Shown one piece after another: positions 34,459-42,954 of a DNA stretch of 64,000 bases. Numbering within the stretch: position 1 is the stretch's first letter; every line of letters begins with the position of its first letter. Location: contig NZ_JAYGHH010000018.1 of assembly GCF_034931045.1 (NCBI RefSeq), positions 1 through 64,000 of the forward strand, written 5' to 3'. The notes beneath the pieces were generated by a model that had not been told where the DNA came from, ran no database searches, and was given only the letters and a program-made list of their open reading frames with translations. The stretch is from Nodularia sp034931045 (GTDB taxonomy: Bacteria; Cyanobacteriota; Cyanobacteriia; Cyanobacteriales; Nostocaceae). Made by a program: the position numbers and the translations under genes.

Positions 34459-35346
34459 GTGTCGTTAAACTTTGAAGAAATTGCGATTGCTTTTACTAAC
34501 TGTAATGGTGATGCTAAAGTCTCTTTTAAAGACTATTTGACTAATTTATATAAATCCAAAGAAGATTATGAAACAGGATTTATGATTTCAGATGTTAATA
34601 ATTATATATTGACTGATATTGAAAAACTTTTATCTAAAGCAGTTTTAAATATTTGTGCTACTGACCATTTGATAAAACAAGGCTATTTTAGTTGGGGTTT
34701 TGTTACTTCATATTATGCTAACTTCTTTTTAGTCCAAGGTTTAAATAGAACACAACTTAGCTTTACAACTTGGATCTCTAGGTCTGTAAATTGTCATGGT
34801 AAAGATTATCTCAAGAAAAATATCTATATAACATCTATTGCTAATTCAACAGATGAACATCAAAGACAGTTCCAACGATTCTTTGAAAATTTTAAGCATT
34901 TTAGAAATCGTAGTGGAATTGATAGGTTTTGGAACATAGGAATTCAACGTTTTGAATTAGGAAATGAATCTGAAATAAGAAATAAAATTAATTACGAAAT
35001 TAATCCCGATGCTTTTTATGAGCTAGATTTAGATATTCAAGATTTTAATAGAATTCTGCAAGAAAATGAAATATCTCCATTTAAGCAAGATAAACAAAAA
35101 TCTAGAAAGATTAATTTTTCTCGCCAAAATTTAAAGTTAGCTATGGCAAGATTAAGGATGTTAACTTATATTTTAAATATTATTGCTATCAGAAATATAG
35201 AATATCAAAGTTATTATCAAAGGAACATGAAAAATAGATTAAAAGCTATTGAATTAAAATATCCTGATGTTAGCCAATGGATTCAGGAAGAATTTCAGAA
35301 TTGGTTGATTTTTGACTCAGAACTTGTAGACAAAGATGAAGTTTAA
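34459..35346 (+). CDS. protein of unknown function, partner of the DGQHR gene
   Basis: 295 aa, not recognised. GTG 34459 is chosen because the frame begins 5 bp after the DGQHR stop and AGAAAGG precedes it, though unusually close to the start. All-helical by appearance and rich in Asn, Lys, Ile and Phe. Notable segments: SWGFVTSYYANFFLVQGLNR (about 74-93), similar in style to the YYA helix of HEPN-like proteins; RSVNCH (R-x4-H); and NFKHFRNRSGIDRFW. These are weak hints of a HEPN-type RNase or its antitoxin, not proof. The operon with a DndB-like protein suggests DNA or RNA conflict. Confidence 0.75.
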   Translation: MSLNFEEIAIAFTNCNGDAKVSFKDYLTNLYKSKEDYETGFMISDVNNYILTDIEKLLSKAVLNICATDHLIKQGYFSWGFVTSYYANFFLVQGLNRTQLSFTTWISRSVNCHGKDYLKKNIYITSIANSTDEHQRQFQRFFENFKHFRNRSGIDRFWNIGIQRFELGNESEIRNKINYEINPDAFYELDLDIQDFNRILQENEISPFKQDKQKSRKINFSRQNLKLAMARLRMLTYILNIIAIRNIEYQSYYQRNMKNRLKAIELKYPDVSQWIQEEFQNWLIFDSELVDKDEV

Positions 35347-35356
35347 TACAAAATCC

Positions 35357-35587
35357 TCATATTTTTGCTTGAGTTTGGTCAACAGAAATCACCTTAGCTA
35401 ACTCTACATTGTTTTTCCCTTGAGCAAATTCTTCTTTAAAACCAGAAATTTTCAATCATTCAGCCGTTGCATCACTATCTTTTCTGTCTGCTAAGTAAGC
35501 CAAAAAATCAGTAGCCGCTAATAGTCTTTCGGGTGAGAGTTGATCAACATATTCTTTGAGTTGTTGACGAATTTCTACTGTATTCAT
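35357..35587 (-). pseudogene. small antitoxin-like gene interrupted by a stop codon
   Basis: ATG 35587 opens MNTVEIRQQLKEYVDQLSPERLLAAT, then FLAYLADRKDSDATAE, a TGA at codon 44 (35456-35458), and the same frame continues LKISGFKEEFAQGKNNVELA to a TGA at 35357-35359. The combined 76 residues look like one small cyanobacterial protein of antitoxin type, with a helical N-terminus and a C-terminal toxin-neutralising-like tail. No toxin gene follows. The TGA could be a real nonsense mutation or a sequencing error. Confidence 0.6.
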
Positions 35588-35804
35588 AAAAAACTCTCTG
35601 AGATTTTGTTACAATTATAGCGCAAATCCCTTTGCTAGTAGGGTTTGTGGGAGGCGAGTTCGTTCTTTGAGCTATGATCAATCTGGCTCTCATGATGGAT
35701 TCGCTAGACTACACTAGGAACCTGTTAATTTTATTTGGTTGTCCGGTGAGTCTATTTATCAGATAAAATAATTAATTTGTCCGTTGCATCACCTTTTTTT
35801 ATAT

Positions 35805-36125
35805 ATGTCCAACACTTACACCGTTGAAATTAACCACCAAGGCAAAATTTATACTTTACAAGTTCCTGAAGATGAAACTATCTTATCAGTGGCTGAAATT
35901 GCTGGTTTAGGTTTTCCCAATTCTTGTAATGCAGGAGTTTGTACAACTTGCGCTGGTCTAATTACTGAGGGAACTGTAGACCAATCTGATTGTATGGGCG
36001 TTAGTTCTGAACTGCAACAACAAGGTTATGCTTTGCTTTGTGTTTCTTATCCCCGTTCTGATTTGAAAATTGAAACCGAAAAGGAAGATATCGTTTATCA
36101 ATTGCAATTTGGTAAAGACCAATAA
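35805..36125 (+). CDS. plant-type [2Fe-2S] ferredoxin
   Basis: 106 aa from ATG 35805 (MSNTYTVEI). Cluster ligands are Cys41, Cys46, Cys49 and Cys79 in the CNAGVCTTC...LLC pattern of plant-type ferredoxins. It is somewhat longer than PetF (about 98 aa) and has an altered loop (NSCNAGVC rather than YSCRAGAC), so it is probably a paralogue with a specific partner rather than the main photosynthetic carrier. The next two genes follow on the same strand. Confidence 0.93.
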   Translation: MSNTYTVEINHQGKIYTLQVPEDETILSVAEIAGLGFPNSCNAGVCTTCAGLITEGTVDQSDCMGVSSELQQQGYALLCVSYPRSDLKIETEKEDIVYQLQFGKDQ

Positions 36126-36218
36126 TCAGTTGTCAGTTATCGGTAATCATAAGTTATTTGATAACTGGTAACTAATATCAGTTATTCTAGAAACTGGAAA
36201 TATAAAGGACTTACTGCC

Positions 36219-36407
36219 ATGACTACTCATTTTATTACCGCAGAAGTTGATTTGCAAGAAACTCCGACTGAGTTGGAAAAGGCAATTGAAGCTGAATTGC
36301 AAAAGCAGGGTGAACCTCTTCGTTGGGCGATTACCTCTGTAGATGAAGCACAGCAAAAGGTGGCTGTTGAAGCTGTTGTGACATTGGATTCTGCATCAGT
36401 CGAGTGA
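36219..36407 (+). CDS. small conserved cyanobacterial protein
   Basis: 62 aa (MTTHFITAEVDLQETPTELE...), acidic, with a predicted beta-alpha-beta layout. Family unknown. Its stop overlaps the start of the DUF3326 gene by 4 bp (GTGA), which supports translation coupling and a real gene. It lies 93 bp after the ferredoxin gene. Confidence 0.8.
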   Translation: MTTHFITAEVDLQETPTELEKAIEAELQKQGEPLRWAITSVDEAQQKVAVEAVVTLDSASVE

Positions 36408-37471
36408 ATCAACGTCCTTATACAGCGATTTTAATTATACCTACTGGGGTGGGGGCAGCGATTGGCGGTTATGCTGGTGATGCTTTGCCTGTAGCTAAGG
36501 TTATATCACAGGTGTGCGATCGCCTGATCACTCATCCCAATGTTCTTAATGGTGCTAGTTTGTATTGGAACCTCCCTAACACTCTTTATGTGGAAGGTTA
36601 CGGACTTGATAAATTTGCCTCTGGTTGCTGGGGTTTACGCCCGGTGCGGAATAATAAAATCGGGTTGCTTTTAGACCAGGGGATTGAACCAGAATTACAA
36701 CTGCGACACCTCCAAGCAGCCGACGCAGCTAGGGCTACCCTTGGTTTAACTCTCACAGATTATGTAGTGACTGATGCACCATTAAACGTAGAATTACGCA
36801 CCTCAGCATCAGGGGCAAGTTGGGGAACAATTGGCAACCCAGACAGTTTACTCAGGGCGGCGGAAATATTAATTAACAAAGCTGGGGCAGAAGCGATCGC
36901 AGTTGTCGCCCGTTTCCCCGATAATATGGATGAAGCCGCAGTACAAAATTATCGTCAAGGTCAAGGGGTAGACCCTCTAGCGGGTGCAGAAGCCGTAATT
37001 AGCCATTTAATCGTCCGCACCTTCCAAATTCCCTGCGCCCATTCTCCAGCCTTAGCCAGCGCCCCCCCAGAACCGAATTTGTCGCCTCGTTCGGCTGCGG
37101 AAGAATTAGGTTATACTTTTCTACCATGTGTCCTTGTGGGCTTGAGTCGCGCCCCACAATTTATTATAAATAAAGAGTCAATGACAGCTTTCGCCGATGA
37201 TATTTGGGCAGATCAAGTGGATTGTGCGATCGCACCTGCAAATGCTTGTGGTAGTAGTGCCTTAATCAGTTTAAATCAAAAGCAATGCCAAATTATTACT
37301 GTAGCAGAAAATAAAACTCTCATCCAAGTTCCCGCCCCAGCTTTAGGAATCACAGCTTTACAAGTAAACTCATATTTAGAAGCCGTAGGCGTATTAGTCG
37401 CCCACAAAGCAGGGATAAATCCCACCGCCCTCAGTCCTCAAATATCCTCATTAAAGCCAGTTATCATGTAG
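36404..37471 (+). CDS. DUF3326 protein
   Basis: 355 aa, full DUF3326 length, starting with GTG 36404 that overlaps the previous stop. Seen: ILIIPTGVGAAIGGYAGDALP (about 11-31), YVEGYGLDKFASGCWGL, TDAPLNVELRTSASGASWGT, VARFPDN, and ADQVDCAIAPANACGSSALI. The Gly-rich start and conserved Cys, His and Asp clusters suggest an enzyme, but no reaction is known. Translational coupling to the small protein and proximity to a ferredoxin suggest a redox-linked function. Confidence 0.9.
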   Translation: MNQRPYTAILIIPTGVGAAIGGYAGDALPVAKVISQVCDRLITHPNVLNGASLYWNLPNTLYVEGYGLDKFASGCWGLRPVRNNKIGLLLDQGIEPELQLRHLQAADAARATLGLTLTDYVVTDAPLNVELRTSASGASWGTIGNPDSLLRAAEILINKAGAEAIAVVARFPDNMDEAAVQNYRQGQGVDPLAGAEAVISHLIVRTFQIPCAHSPALASAPPEPNLSPRSAAEELGYTFLPCVLVGLSRAPQFIINKESMTAFADDIWADQVDCAIAPANACGSSALISLNQKQCQIITVAENKTLIQVPAPALGITALQVNSYLEAVGVLVAHKAGINPTALSPQISSLKPVIM

Positions 37472-37492
37472 TTTATTCCCCTCCGACCCCTA

Positions 37493-37545
37493 CCCCCTGC
37501 CCCCTGCCCCCTGCCCCCTGCCCCCTGCCCCCTGCCCCCTGCCCC
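37493..37545. repeat. heptameric short tandem repeat (CCCCCTG)
   Basis: Seven or so perfect copies of CCCCCTG between the DUF3326 stop and the CPBP gene. A strongly G-rich minus strand could affect replication or transcription, but the type is common in Nostocales. Confidence 0.95.
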
Positions 37546-37572
37546 TTCCCAGTCCCCATTCCTCAAAAAATC

Positions 37573-38169
37573 GTGGTTGAACAACAAAATCAAGAACCAG
37601 AAATTCCCTACTTGACACGTACCCAAGTATTAGTAGCGATGGGAGTGACTGCAATCCTATTGTGGATAGTCGCTAGGGTATGGTTAACCTATGGCAATTT
37701 TTACTTATTAAGATGGTACTGGTCAGCACAAGATGTACTCTTAGGCTTAGGGCTAGGGTTAATCATCACTACCTTAAGTGGTTTAGCTTATCGATTTTAC
37801 CCTGCCTACCGTCAAAGCGCAGACTATTATCTGGATATAGTGATCAAGCCTTTAGCCTTACCTGATTTAATTTGGTTGGGCTTACTCCCAGGATTAAGTG
37901 AAGAATTGTTATTCCGGGGTGTGATGCTGCCAGCTTTAGGCTTAGATAACATCGCGGTAATTGTATCTAGTCTCGCTTTTGGAATTTTGCATCTCAGTGG
38001 ACCACAACAATGGCCTTATGTAGTGTGGGCAACTATTATTGGATTAATGTTGGGCTTTAGCGCCTTGTTAACTGGTAACTTGTTAGTGCCAATTGTAGCC
38101 CACATGATTACAAATTGGATTTCTGGCTGCTTCTGGAAGTTTCGCCAAATAAAAACCGCTCAAACGTGA
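37573..38169 (+). CDS. CPBP-family intramembrane metalloprotease
   Basis: 198 aa, starting at GTG 37573. Seen: hydrophobic segments at about 18-40, 52-72, 98-118, 124-145 and 150-180; the family motifs EELLFRG (110-116), FGILHLS and HMITNW with the metal-binding Glu and His residues. CPBP (CAAX/Abi-type) proteases cleave within membranes; in cyanobacteria substrates are mostly unknown. Followed by a palindrome (38178-38195), then the convergent purN. Confidence 0.92.
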   Translation: MVEQQNQEPEIPYLTRTQVLVAMGVTAILLWIVARVWLTYGNFYLLRWYWSAQDVLLGLGLGLIITTLSGLAYRFYPAYRQSADYYLDIVIKPLALPDLIWLGLLPGLSEELLFRGVMLPALGLDNIAVIVSSLAFGILHLSGPQQWPYVVWATIIGLMLGFSALLTGNLLVPIVAHMITNWISGCFWKFRQIKTAQT

Positions 38170-38177
38170 AAAATCAA

Positions 38178-38195
38178 GACGCGATTAATCGCGTC
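38178..38195. repeat. 18-bp perfect palindrome GACGCGATTAATCGCGTC
   Basis: Lies between the convergent CPBP and purN genes. A close relative (AGACGCGATACATCGCGTCT) is at 59453-59472, so it is a dispersed palindromic element that may serve as a transcript-end hairpin. Confidence 0.75.
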
Positions 38196-38211
38196 TCTAC
38201 AAAAATAATGG

Positions 38212-38871
38212 TTAAAATCTAAAATTGTTTGACTTTTGGGCTGCCAGTGCGATCGCTTGTGGTAAAATTCGATGTTCCTGAATTTGAATTCTGGCGTGCA
38301 GTGTTTCTGCTGTATCGTCTGGCAAAATCGGCACAGCCGCTTGAATTAATATGGGGCCGCTGTCTACTTCCAAACACACTAAATGTACTGTACAGCCAGT
38401 AATTTTGACTCCAGATGCTAAAGCCTGTTCTACAGCATTAATCCCTTTAAAACTAGGTAACAAACTGGGATGAATATTAATGATTCTATCTGTAAAGGCA
38501 TCAATTAACACTGGTGTCACCAAACGCATCCAACCAGCCATAATTACCCAATCAACATCATATTGCTGCAAAGTCTTGACAATTTGCTGATCAAATGCTT
38601 CCCGGTGAATGTAATCGCGGTGATTTAATAATACAGCTTCCACACCCCGATTAGCTGCCCGGATGGGAGCTTTCGCTGTAGGGTTATTGTAAACTAAAAC
38701 TTGAATTTGAGCATTTAGTTGCTCATCTGCGATCGCTTGGGCAATTGCTTCAAAATTACTGCCACTACCAGAAGCCATAATTCCCAGTTTTAAAGGAGTG
38801 CTTTGGTCAGATTGGCAATTAATCATACTGGGAGCCACCAGGCTAACGGTAGAATCAGGGCGGAGAGTCAT
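38212..38871 (-). CDS. purN: phosphoribosylglycinamide formyltransferase
   Basis: 219 aa from ATG 38871; a Met at residue 17 would also leave a full domain. It formylates GAR with 10-formyl-THF, the third step of purine synthesis. Seen: MASGSGSNFEAIAQA (about 32-46), MAGWMRLVTP, and the catalytic INIHPSLLPSF (Asn and His) followed by VDSGPIL with the catalytic Asp. Divergent from the ABC permease gene, 24 bp apart. Confidence 0.95.
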   Translation of the reverse strand: MTLRPDSTVSLVAPSMINCQSDQSTPLKLGIMASGSGSNFEAIAQAIADEQLNAQIQVLVYNNPTAKAPIRAANRGVEAVLLNHRDYIHREAFDQQIVKTLQQYDVDWVIMAGWMRLVTPVLIDAFTDRIINIHPSLLPSFKGINAVEQALASGVKITGCTVHLVCLEVDSGPILIQAAVPILPDDTAETLHARIQIQEHRILPQAIALAAQKSNNFRF

Positions 38872-38895
38872 AACAGCAAAGAGGAAAAATTATAA

Positions 38896-39777
38896 ATGCC
38901 AAAAACAGATACCAAGTCCTGGTTAGATAATGATACATTTGCCGCTTGGACTTTTCTGTCCCCGGCACTGATTTTACTAAGTATCTTCATCATTTGGCCT
39001 ATCGCTTATTTGTTCTACCTCAGTTTTACGGCTGGAAGTTTCACCTCATCAGGTACAACTTGGGTAGGCTTGAAAAATTATTGGCGCTTACTACTTACCC
39101 CAGATTTTTGGCAAGTCTTGGGTAACACTATTTATTTTACCGTTGCCACCGTGATTCCCAGCTTAGTTATTCCCTTGGGGTTAGCAGTATTATTAGACAA
39201 ATCTCTCGCCTTCCGGGGACTGCTGCGGAGTGCCTATTTTCTCCCCTCAATAATTTCCTTAGTAGCGGCTGGTTTAGGCTTTCGCTGGCTATTTCAAACC
39301 GATGGACCCGCAAACGCATTTTTAAATTTATTTGGCATTGCATCCATTTCTTGGCTAGGAAGTACAGTTTGGGCGATGCCGGTACTGATTGTATTGAGTA
39401 TTTGGAAGCAATTGGGTTTTAATATGGTGGTATTCTTAGCAGGATTGCAAGCAATTCCCCCCAGTCGCTATGAAGCAGCAGAACTAGATGGGGCAAATAC
39501 TTGGCAGCAGTTTTGGCACGTTACCTTGCCGGGGTTGCAACCTACAATGATATTTGCCATAGTCACCACAGCTATTTTTACCTTACGCAGTTTTGAACAG
39601 GTTTATGTAATTACAGGTGGTGGCCCCCTAAATTCTACCAATTTGCTGGTTTATTACATTTACCAAGAAGCTTTCGCTCAATTTGATTTTGGTTACGCCG
39701 CCGCCGCCGCCACAGTCCTGTTAGCCGTTACCTTAGTGTTTGTGTATTTGCAGTTACAAACTTGGGGGGATGAGTAA
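38896..39777 (+). CDS. ABC transporter permease, sugar (MalF/UgpA) type
   Basis: 293 aa. Six membrane helices and the EAA loop EAAELDGANTWQQFWHVTLPGLQPT (about 194-218) that contacts the ATPase. Belongs to carbohydrate-uptake permeases. No substrate-binding protein, second permease or ATPase is adjacent, so the rest of the transporter is encoded elsewhere. The narrow gap to purN implies overlapping promoters. Confidence 0.92.
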   Translation: MPKTDTKSWLDNDTFAAWTFLSPALILLSIFIIWPIAYLFYLSFTAGSFTSSGTTWVGLKNYWRLLLTPDFWQVLGNTIYFTVATVIPSLVIPLGLAVLLDKSLAFRGLLRSAYFLPSIISLVAAGLGFRWLFQTDGPANAFLNLFGIASISWLGSTVWAMPVLIVLSIWKQLGFNMVVFLAGLQAIPPSRYEAAELDGANTWQQFWHVTLPGLQPTMIFAIVTTAIFTLRSFEQVYVITGGGPLNSTNLLVYYIYQEAFAQFDFGYAAAAATVLLAVTLVFVYLQLQTWGDE

Positions 39778-39856
39778 TAGACATCTGGTGAATCTAGTGA
39801 AGGAGATTAGAACATGGTTAATTCCTGAAAGCCTTGAAGTAACCTGTTTTATCTTC

Positions 39857-39898
39857 CACTCAGCACTCAGCACTCAGCACTCAGCACTCAGCACTCAG
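39857..39898. repeat. heptameric short tandem repeat (CACTCAG, six copies)
   Basis: Six perfect tandem copies of CACTCAG just upstream of the HTH regulator; the inverse orientation of the units at 3557 and 8965. Confidence 0.95.
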
Positions 39899-39907
39899 TA
39901 TTAAGAC

Positions 39908-41047
39908 GTGGTAAAACAGGACGAACTTCGCAACAAATTAAAACAAACAAGAATCCGTTTGGGTATGAGTCAGCAAGATTTAGCTAACTTCGCTGGCGTT
40001 ACCCGGCAAACTATTAGCGGTGTTGAGTCGGGACAATATGCACCATCCACTACTATCGCCCTACGGTTGGCAAAAGCTTTGGGTTGTCAAGTGGAAGATT
40101 TATTTTGGTTAGAGCAAGATTTACCAGAAATAGCAGCCATACCAGCCTATAATGTGCCATTAGGTCAACGTCTGCGGCTAATTTTGGCTCAAGTTGGTAA
40201 TCAATGGATTGCTCATCCTTTAATTGGTCAAGATGCTTTTCGTACAGAGATGATACCAGCTGATGGGGAAGGCGATCGCTTACCCGGTTCAAATACAATT
40301 CAAGTCCAATTACTAGACGATCCCAGAAATCTGCATTCCACAGTAATTCTAGCAGGTTGTGCGCCGGCTTTATCCCTATGGGCGCGGGCTGCTGAACGTT
40401 GGCATCCTAATCTCAGAGTCCACTGGACTTTAGATAACAGTATGACGGCATTGCATCGATTGCGCCGGGGAGAAGTTCACTTTGCAGGGATGCATCTATA
40501 TGATCCCCAAACCGGAGAATATAACACTCCTTTTGTGCGTTCCGTTCTCAAAGATACGGCAGCTGTATTAATTAACCTGGGCGTTTGGGAAGAGGGAATG
40601 CTGACTCAGCAGAATAATCCCCTGGGATTAAAAACTATTGCAGACTTAGCGCAACCAGGTATCACCATTGCCAACCGGGAAGCAGGTTCAGGAAGTCGCC
40701 AAGTATTAGAGCGATCGCTCCAAGATGCAAGTATACCATTTACAGCCGTCAAGGGATTTGATCAAATTGTCCACGGACATTTAGAAGTCGCCCAAGCAGT
40801 AGCCACCGGCAAAGTTTCATCCGGTATCAGCACCGCATCTGTAGCCGCAGCCTTCGGATTAGGATTCATCCCCTTACAACAGTCACGATACGATTTAGCA
40901 GTTCTCAAGTCCTACCTAGATGAAGCCCCTGTACAAAAACTACTTGGCACTTTAGGACATCGGCGAGTACTCTCACAGCTAGAGGCAATAGGTGGTTATA
41001 ATACCAGTCAAACTGGGGAAGTAGTCGCCACAATTGAACCTAGTAGT
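39908..41047 (+). CDS. XRE-type HTH regulator with periplasmic-binding-like ligand domain; 3' end in assembly gap
   Basis: 380 residues are visible from GTG 39908 before the N-run at 41048; the stop is probably inside the gap. Seen: an N-terminal XRE HTH (about 4-62, IRLGMSQQDLANFAGVTRQTISGVESG), a linker, then a type 2 periplasmic-binding fold (about 120-350: TVILAGCAPALSLWARAAE, GEVHFAGMHLYD, TIANREAGSGSRQVLERSL, VATGKVSSGISTASVAAAFGL). This PBP-like/HTH layout is found in molybdate- or substrate-sensing one-component regulators. It may control the preceding permease gene, 130 bp upstream, but that is inference. Confidence 0.88.
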
Positions 41048-41182
41048 NNNNNNNNNNNNNNNNNNNNNNNNNNNNNNNNNNNNNNNNNNNNNNNNNNNNN
41101 NNNNNNNNNNNNNNNNNNNNNNNNNNNNNNNNNNNNNNNNNNNNNNNNNNNNNNNNNNNNNNNNNNNNNNNNNNNNNNNNNN
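41048..41182. other. assembly gap (135 N)
   Basis: Truncates the 3' end of the HTH regulator gene. The right edge begins with GTAATTC tandem repeats, which may have caused the break. Confidence 0.99.
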
Positions 41183-41218
41183 GTAATTCGTAATTCGTAA
41201 TTCGTAGTTCGTAATTGG
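41183..41218. repeat. heptameric short tandem repeat (GTAATTC)
   Basis: Five copies of GTAATTC, one with a G substitution, adjoining the gap. Same family as the large block at 42955-43118. Confidence 0.9.
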
Positions 41219-41224
41219 TGATTT

Positions 41225-41932
41225 TTAATTTTTTATCGGTTCTCCAAATAATTCTGGTAATAATTCCCTGGTTTCTTCCAGAGAATCCAAGACTCGATAA
41301 GCCAAACGCCTAATTTCAATAGATGGTTCTTCGATATCGGGAACCATAATGGGACACATTCCCGCCTGAAATGCTGCTTCCACACCCACAAATGAATCCT
41401 CAAAAACAACACACCGCACAGGCTCAATATTTATCCGGCGACTAGCTTCCAAAAAAATATCTGGTGCTGGTTTACCCTCAGCCACATTTTCACTCGTGAC
41501 AATTGTCGTGAAATATTGATTAATCCCAGCATTTGTTAAACGTCGGATAGCTCTAGTTCGAGCCGTCCCCGTGGCTAATGCAATAATCACACCAAGGTCA
41601 TTTAATCTAGACAGCAAATCTAATACCCCTGGTTTCATTGGTAGACCTTCTCGCAATTCTCGCTCATCACCAATTTCGATGCGTTGGACTGTCACAGACT
41701 TAAATGGAAGATCGTCTCCGTAAATTTTTTTGAGTAATTTTTCCCGCCATGCCAAGTCTCGCCCGACAAACTCCATATATAAATCGTCGTTCATAATATA
41801 GCCATGATCTTTCAGAGCCTGTTTCCAAGCCCATCGCGCAATACTTTCCGTATCAAACAGCAGACCATCCATATCAAAAATTACGGCTCGGTAACTTGAT
41901 AACACATTCAATGCCTTGATGCTTGTCAACAT
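41225..41932 (-). CDS. HAD-superfamily hydrolase (phosphatase/phosphomutase-like)
   Basis: 235 aa. Seen: motif I FDMDGLLFDTE (about 19-29), motif II LATGT, motif III KPAPDIFLEASRR, and motif IV VFEDSFVGVEAA, with an alpha-helical cap between I and II, as in beta-phosphoglucomutase and phosphoglycolate phosphatase relatives. The substrate cannot be told. It ends close to the GTAATTC repeats. Confidence 0.92.
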   Translation of the reverse strand: MLTSIKALNVLSSYRAVIFDMDGLLFDTESIARWAWKQALKDHGYIMNDDLYMEFVGRDLAWREKLLKKIYGDDLPFKSVTVQRIEIGDERELREGLPMKPGVLDLLSRLNDLGVIIALATGTARTRAIRRLTNAGINQYFTTIVTSENVAEGKPAPDIFLEASRRINIEPVRCVVFEDSFVGVEAAFQAGMCPIMVPDIEEPSIEIRRLAYRVLDSLEETRELLPELFGEPIKN

Positions 41933-42519
41933 TTACTTATTTAACTATGTTTCCACCGAGGAATAAATAGGGTTTCTGCTGAAGATAAAAATAAAATATA
42001 AAAAATAGTGGAAAATTGTTGTGTCGTTAACGATTTTATTGATATACTTGTTTCACAGGTAAAACAGAAAGACTCTTTTATTGTCGTGTTTGGATTGTTG
42101 CCTAACTCTTGCTGCTTAACAGCATAAAGTATTTCGTATACTTTAATACAACTTCTCTTAGAAAGCAAATCAAAAAATGCAGATGAGTTTGCTATCTATG
42201 ATTTTAGTTTTTTGCTTATTTAGCAAAGATAGAAAATAAATAGATATAGCCTAGCCAAAATAAAAGAGCAGGGGAACATATTGGGCTTTAAGTCCCAGTG
42301 TTAAAATATATGTCTCTTAGACTTGAATCAAATATATATTGAGTCTGTTGCAGCCATTAGTCAGAAAATTTATTTCTTAGCAGTTTTAGCAGCTTTATTT
42401 AGTTAAACCAATAGAAGAAATGTGACAGCAATTTGTTGATATTGGTACTTGTTTAATAACAGTAGTAATGCTTGATTAATGGCGTTGCTCAACAAGGCAT
42501 CTAATTATCTAAAAATAAT

Positions 42520-42705
42520 TTGTAAATAGGGTTTGCTGNNNNNNNNNNNNNNNNNNNNNNNNNNNNNNNNNNNNNNNNNNNNNNNNNNNNNNNNNNNNNN
42601 NNNNNNNNNNNNNNNNNNNNNNNNNNNNNNNNNNNNNNNNNNNNNNNNNNNNNNNNNNNNNNNNNNNNNNNNNNNNNNNNNNNAGATTTCTTCAGCAAGC
42701 CCTAA
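42520..42705. mobile_element. possible MITE or IS remnant: inverted repeats flanking an assembly gap
   Basis: Left: AATAGGGTTTGCTG ending at 42538. Right: CAGCAAGCCCTAAATAAATT from 42693, whose reverse complement is AATTTATTTAGGGCTTGCTG. The arms match at most positions and point toward the gap, as terminal inverted repeats of a small element. The element's interior is not readable. Confidence 0.4.
42539..42683. other. assembly gap (145 N)
   Basis: N-run flanked by inverted AGGGYTTGCTG arms; see the possible MITE entry. Confidence 0.99.
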
Positions 42706-42954
42706 ATAAATTTGTGAAGCCACAAAAACTAGTTAGTTTTACACACAAGTCGTTGATTAAATGGGAGGAATGATGATTGTACACTACCTTAATATGACAT
42801 CGCTATTAATTAAAAACGCTGGACTATTAGTTTGGATGTCACCCTTTATGACTGGGTTAATAGAATCATGCAAGACAGTATTGCATAGTCTTTAAATAAG
42901 AAACATTTCCCAGCGATATAAAATCGGGGATTCAAACCCCGACTGCAAAACAAG

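Larger units (their letters stand above)
41933..42954. other. gene-poor AT-rich region containing an assembly gap
   Basis: No convincing gene. It includes small hairpins such as GGGCTTTAAGTCCC (near 42284), a CGGGGATTCAAACCCCG palindrome (near 42925), and inverted copies of AGGGYTTGCTG on both sides of the N-run 42539-42683. The spacing and symmetry suggest remnants of insertion elements. Confidence 0.5.

Noticed and set aside
41941..42168. 75-codon frame on the minus strand
   Set aside because: No family resemblance, poor Shine-Dalgarno and AT-rich random composition.
42924..42943. tRNA T-arm-like sequence CGGGGATTCAAACCCCG
   Set aside because: No acceptor, D or anticodon arms fit around it; it reads as a simple palindrome or IS-end hairpin.
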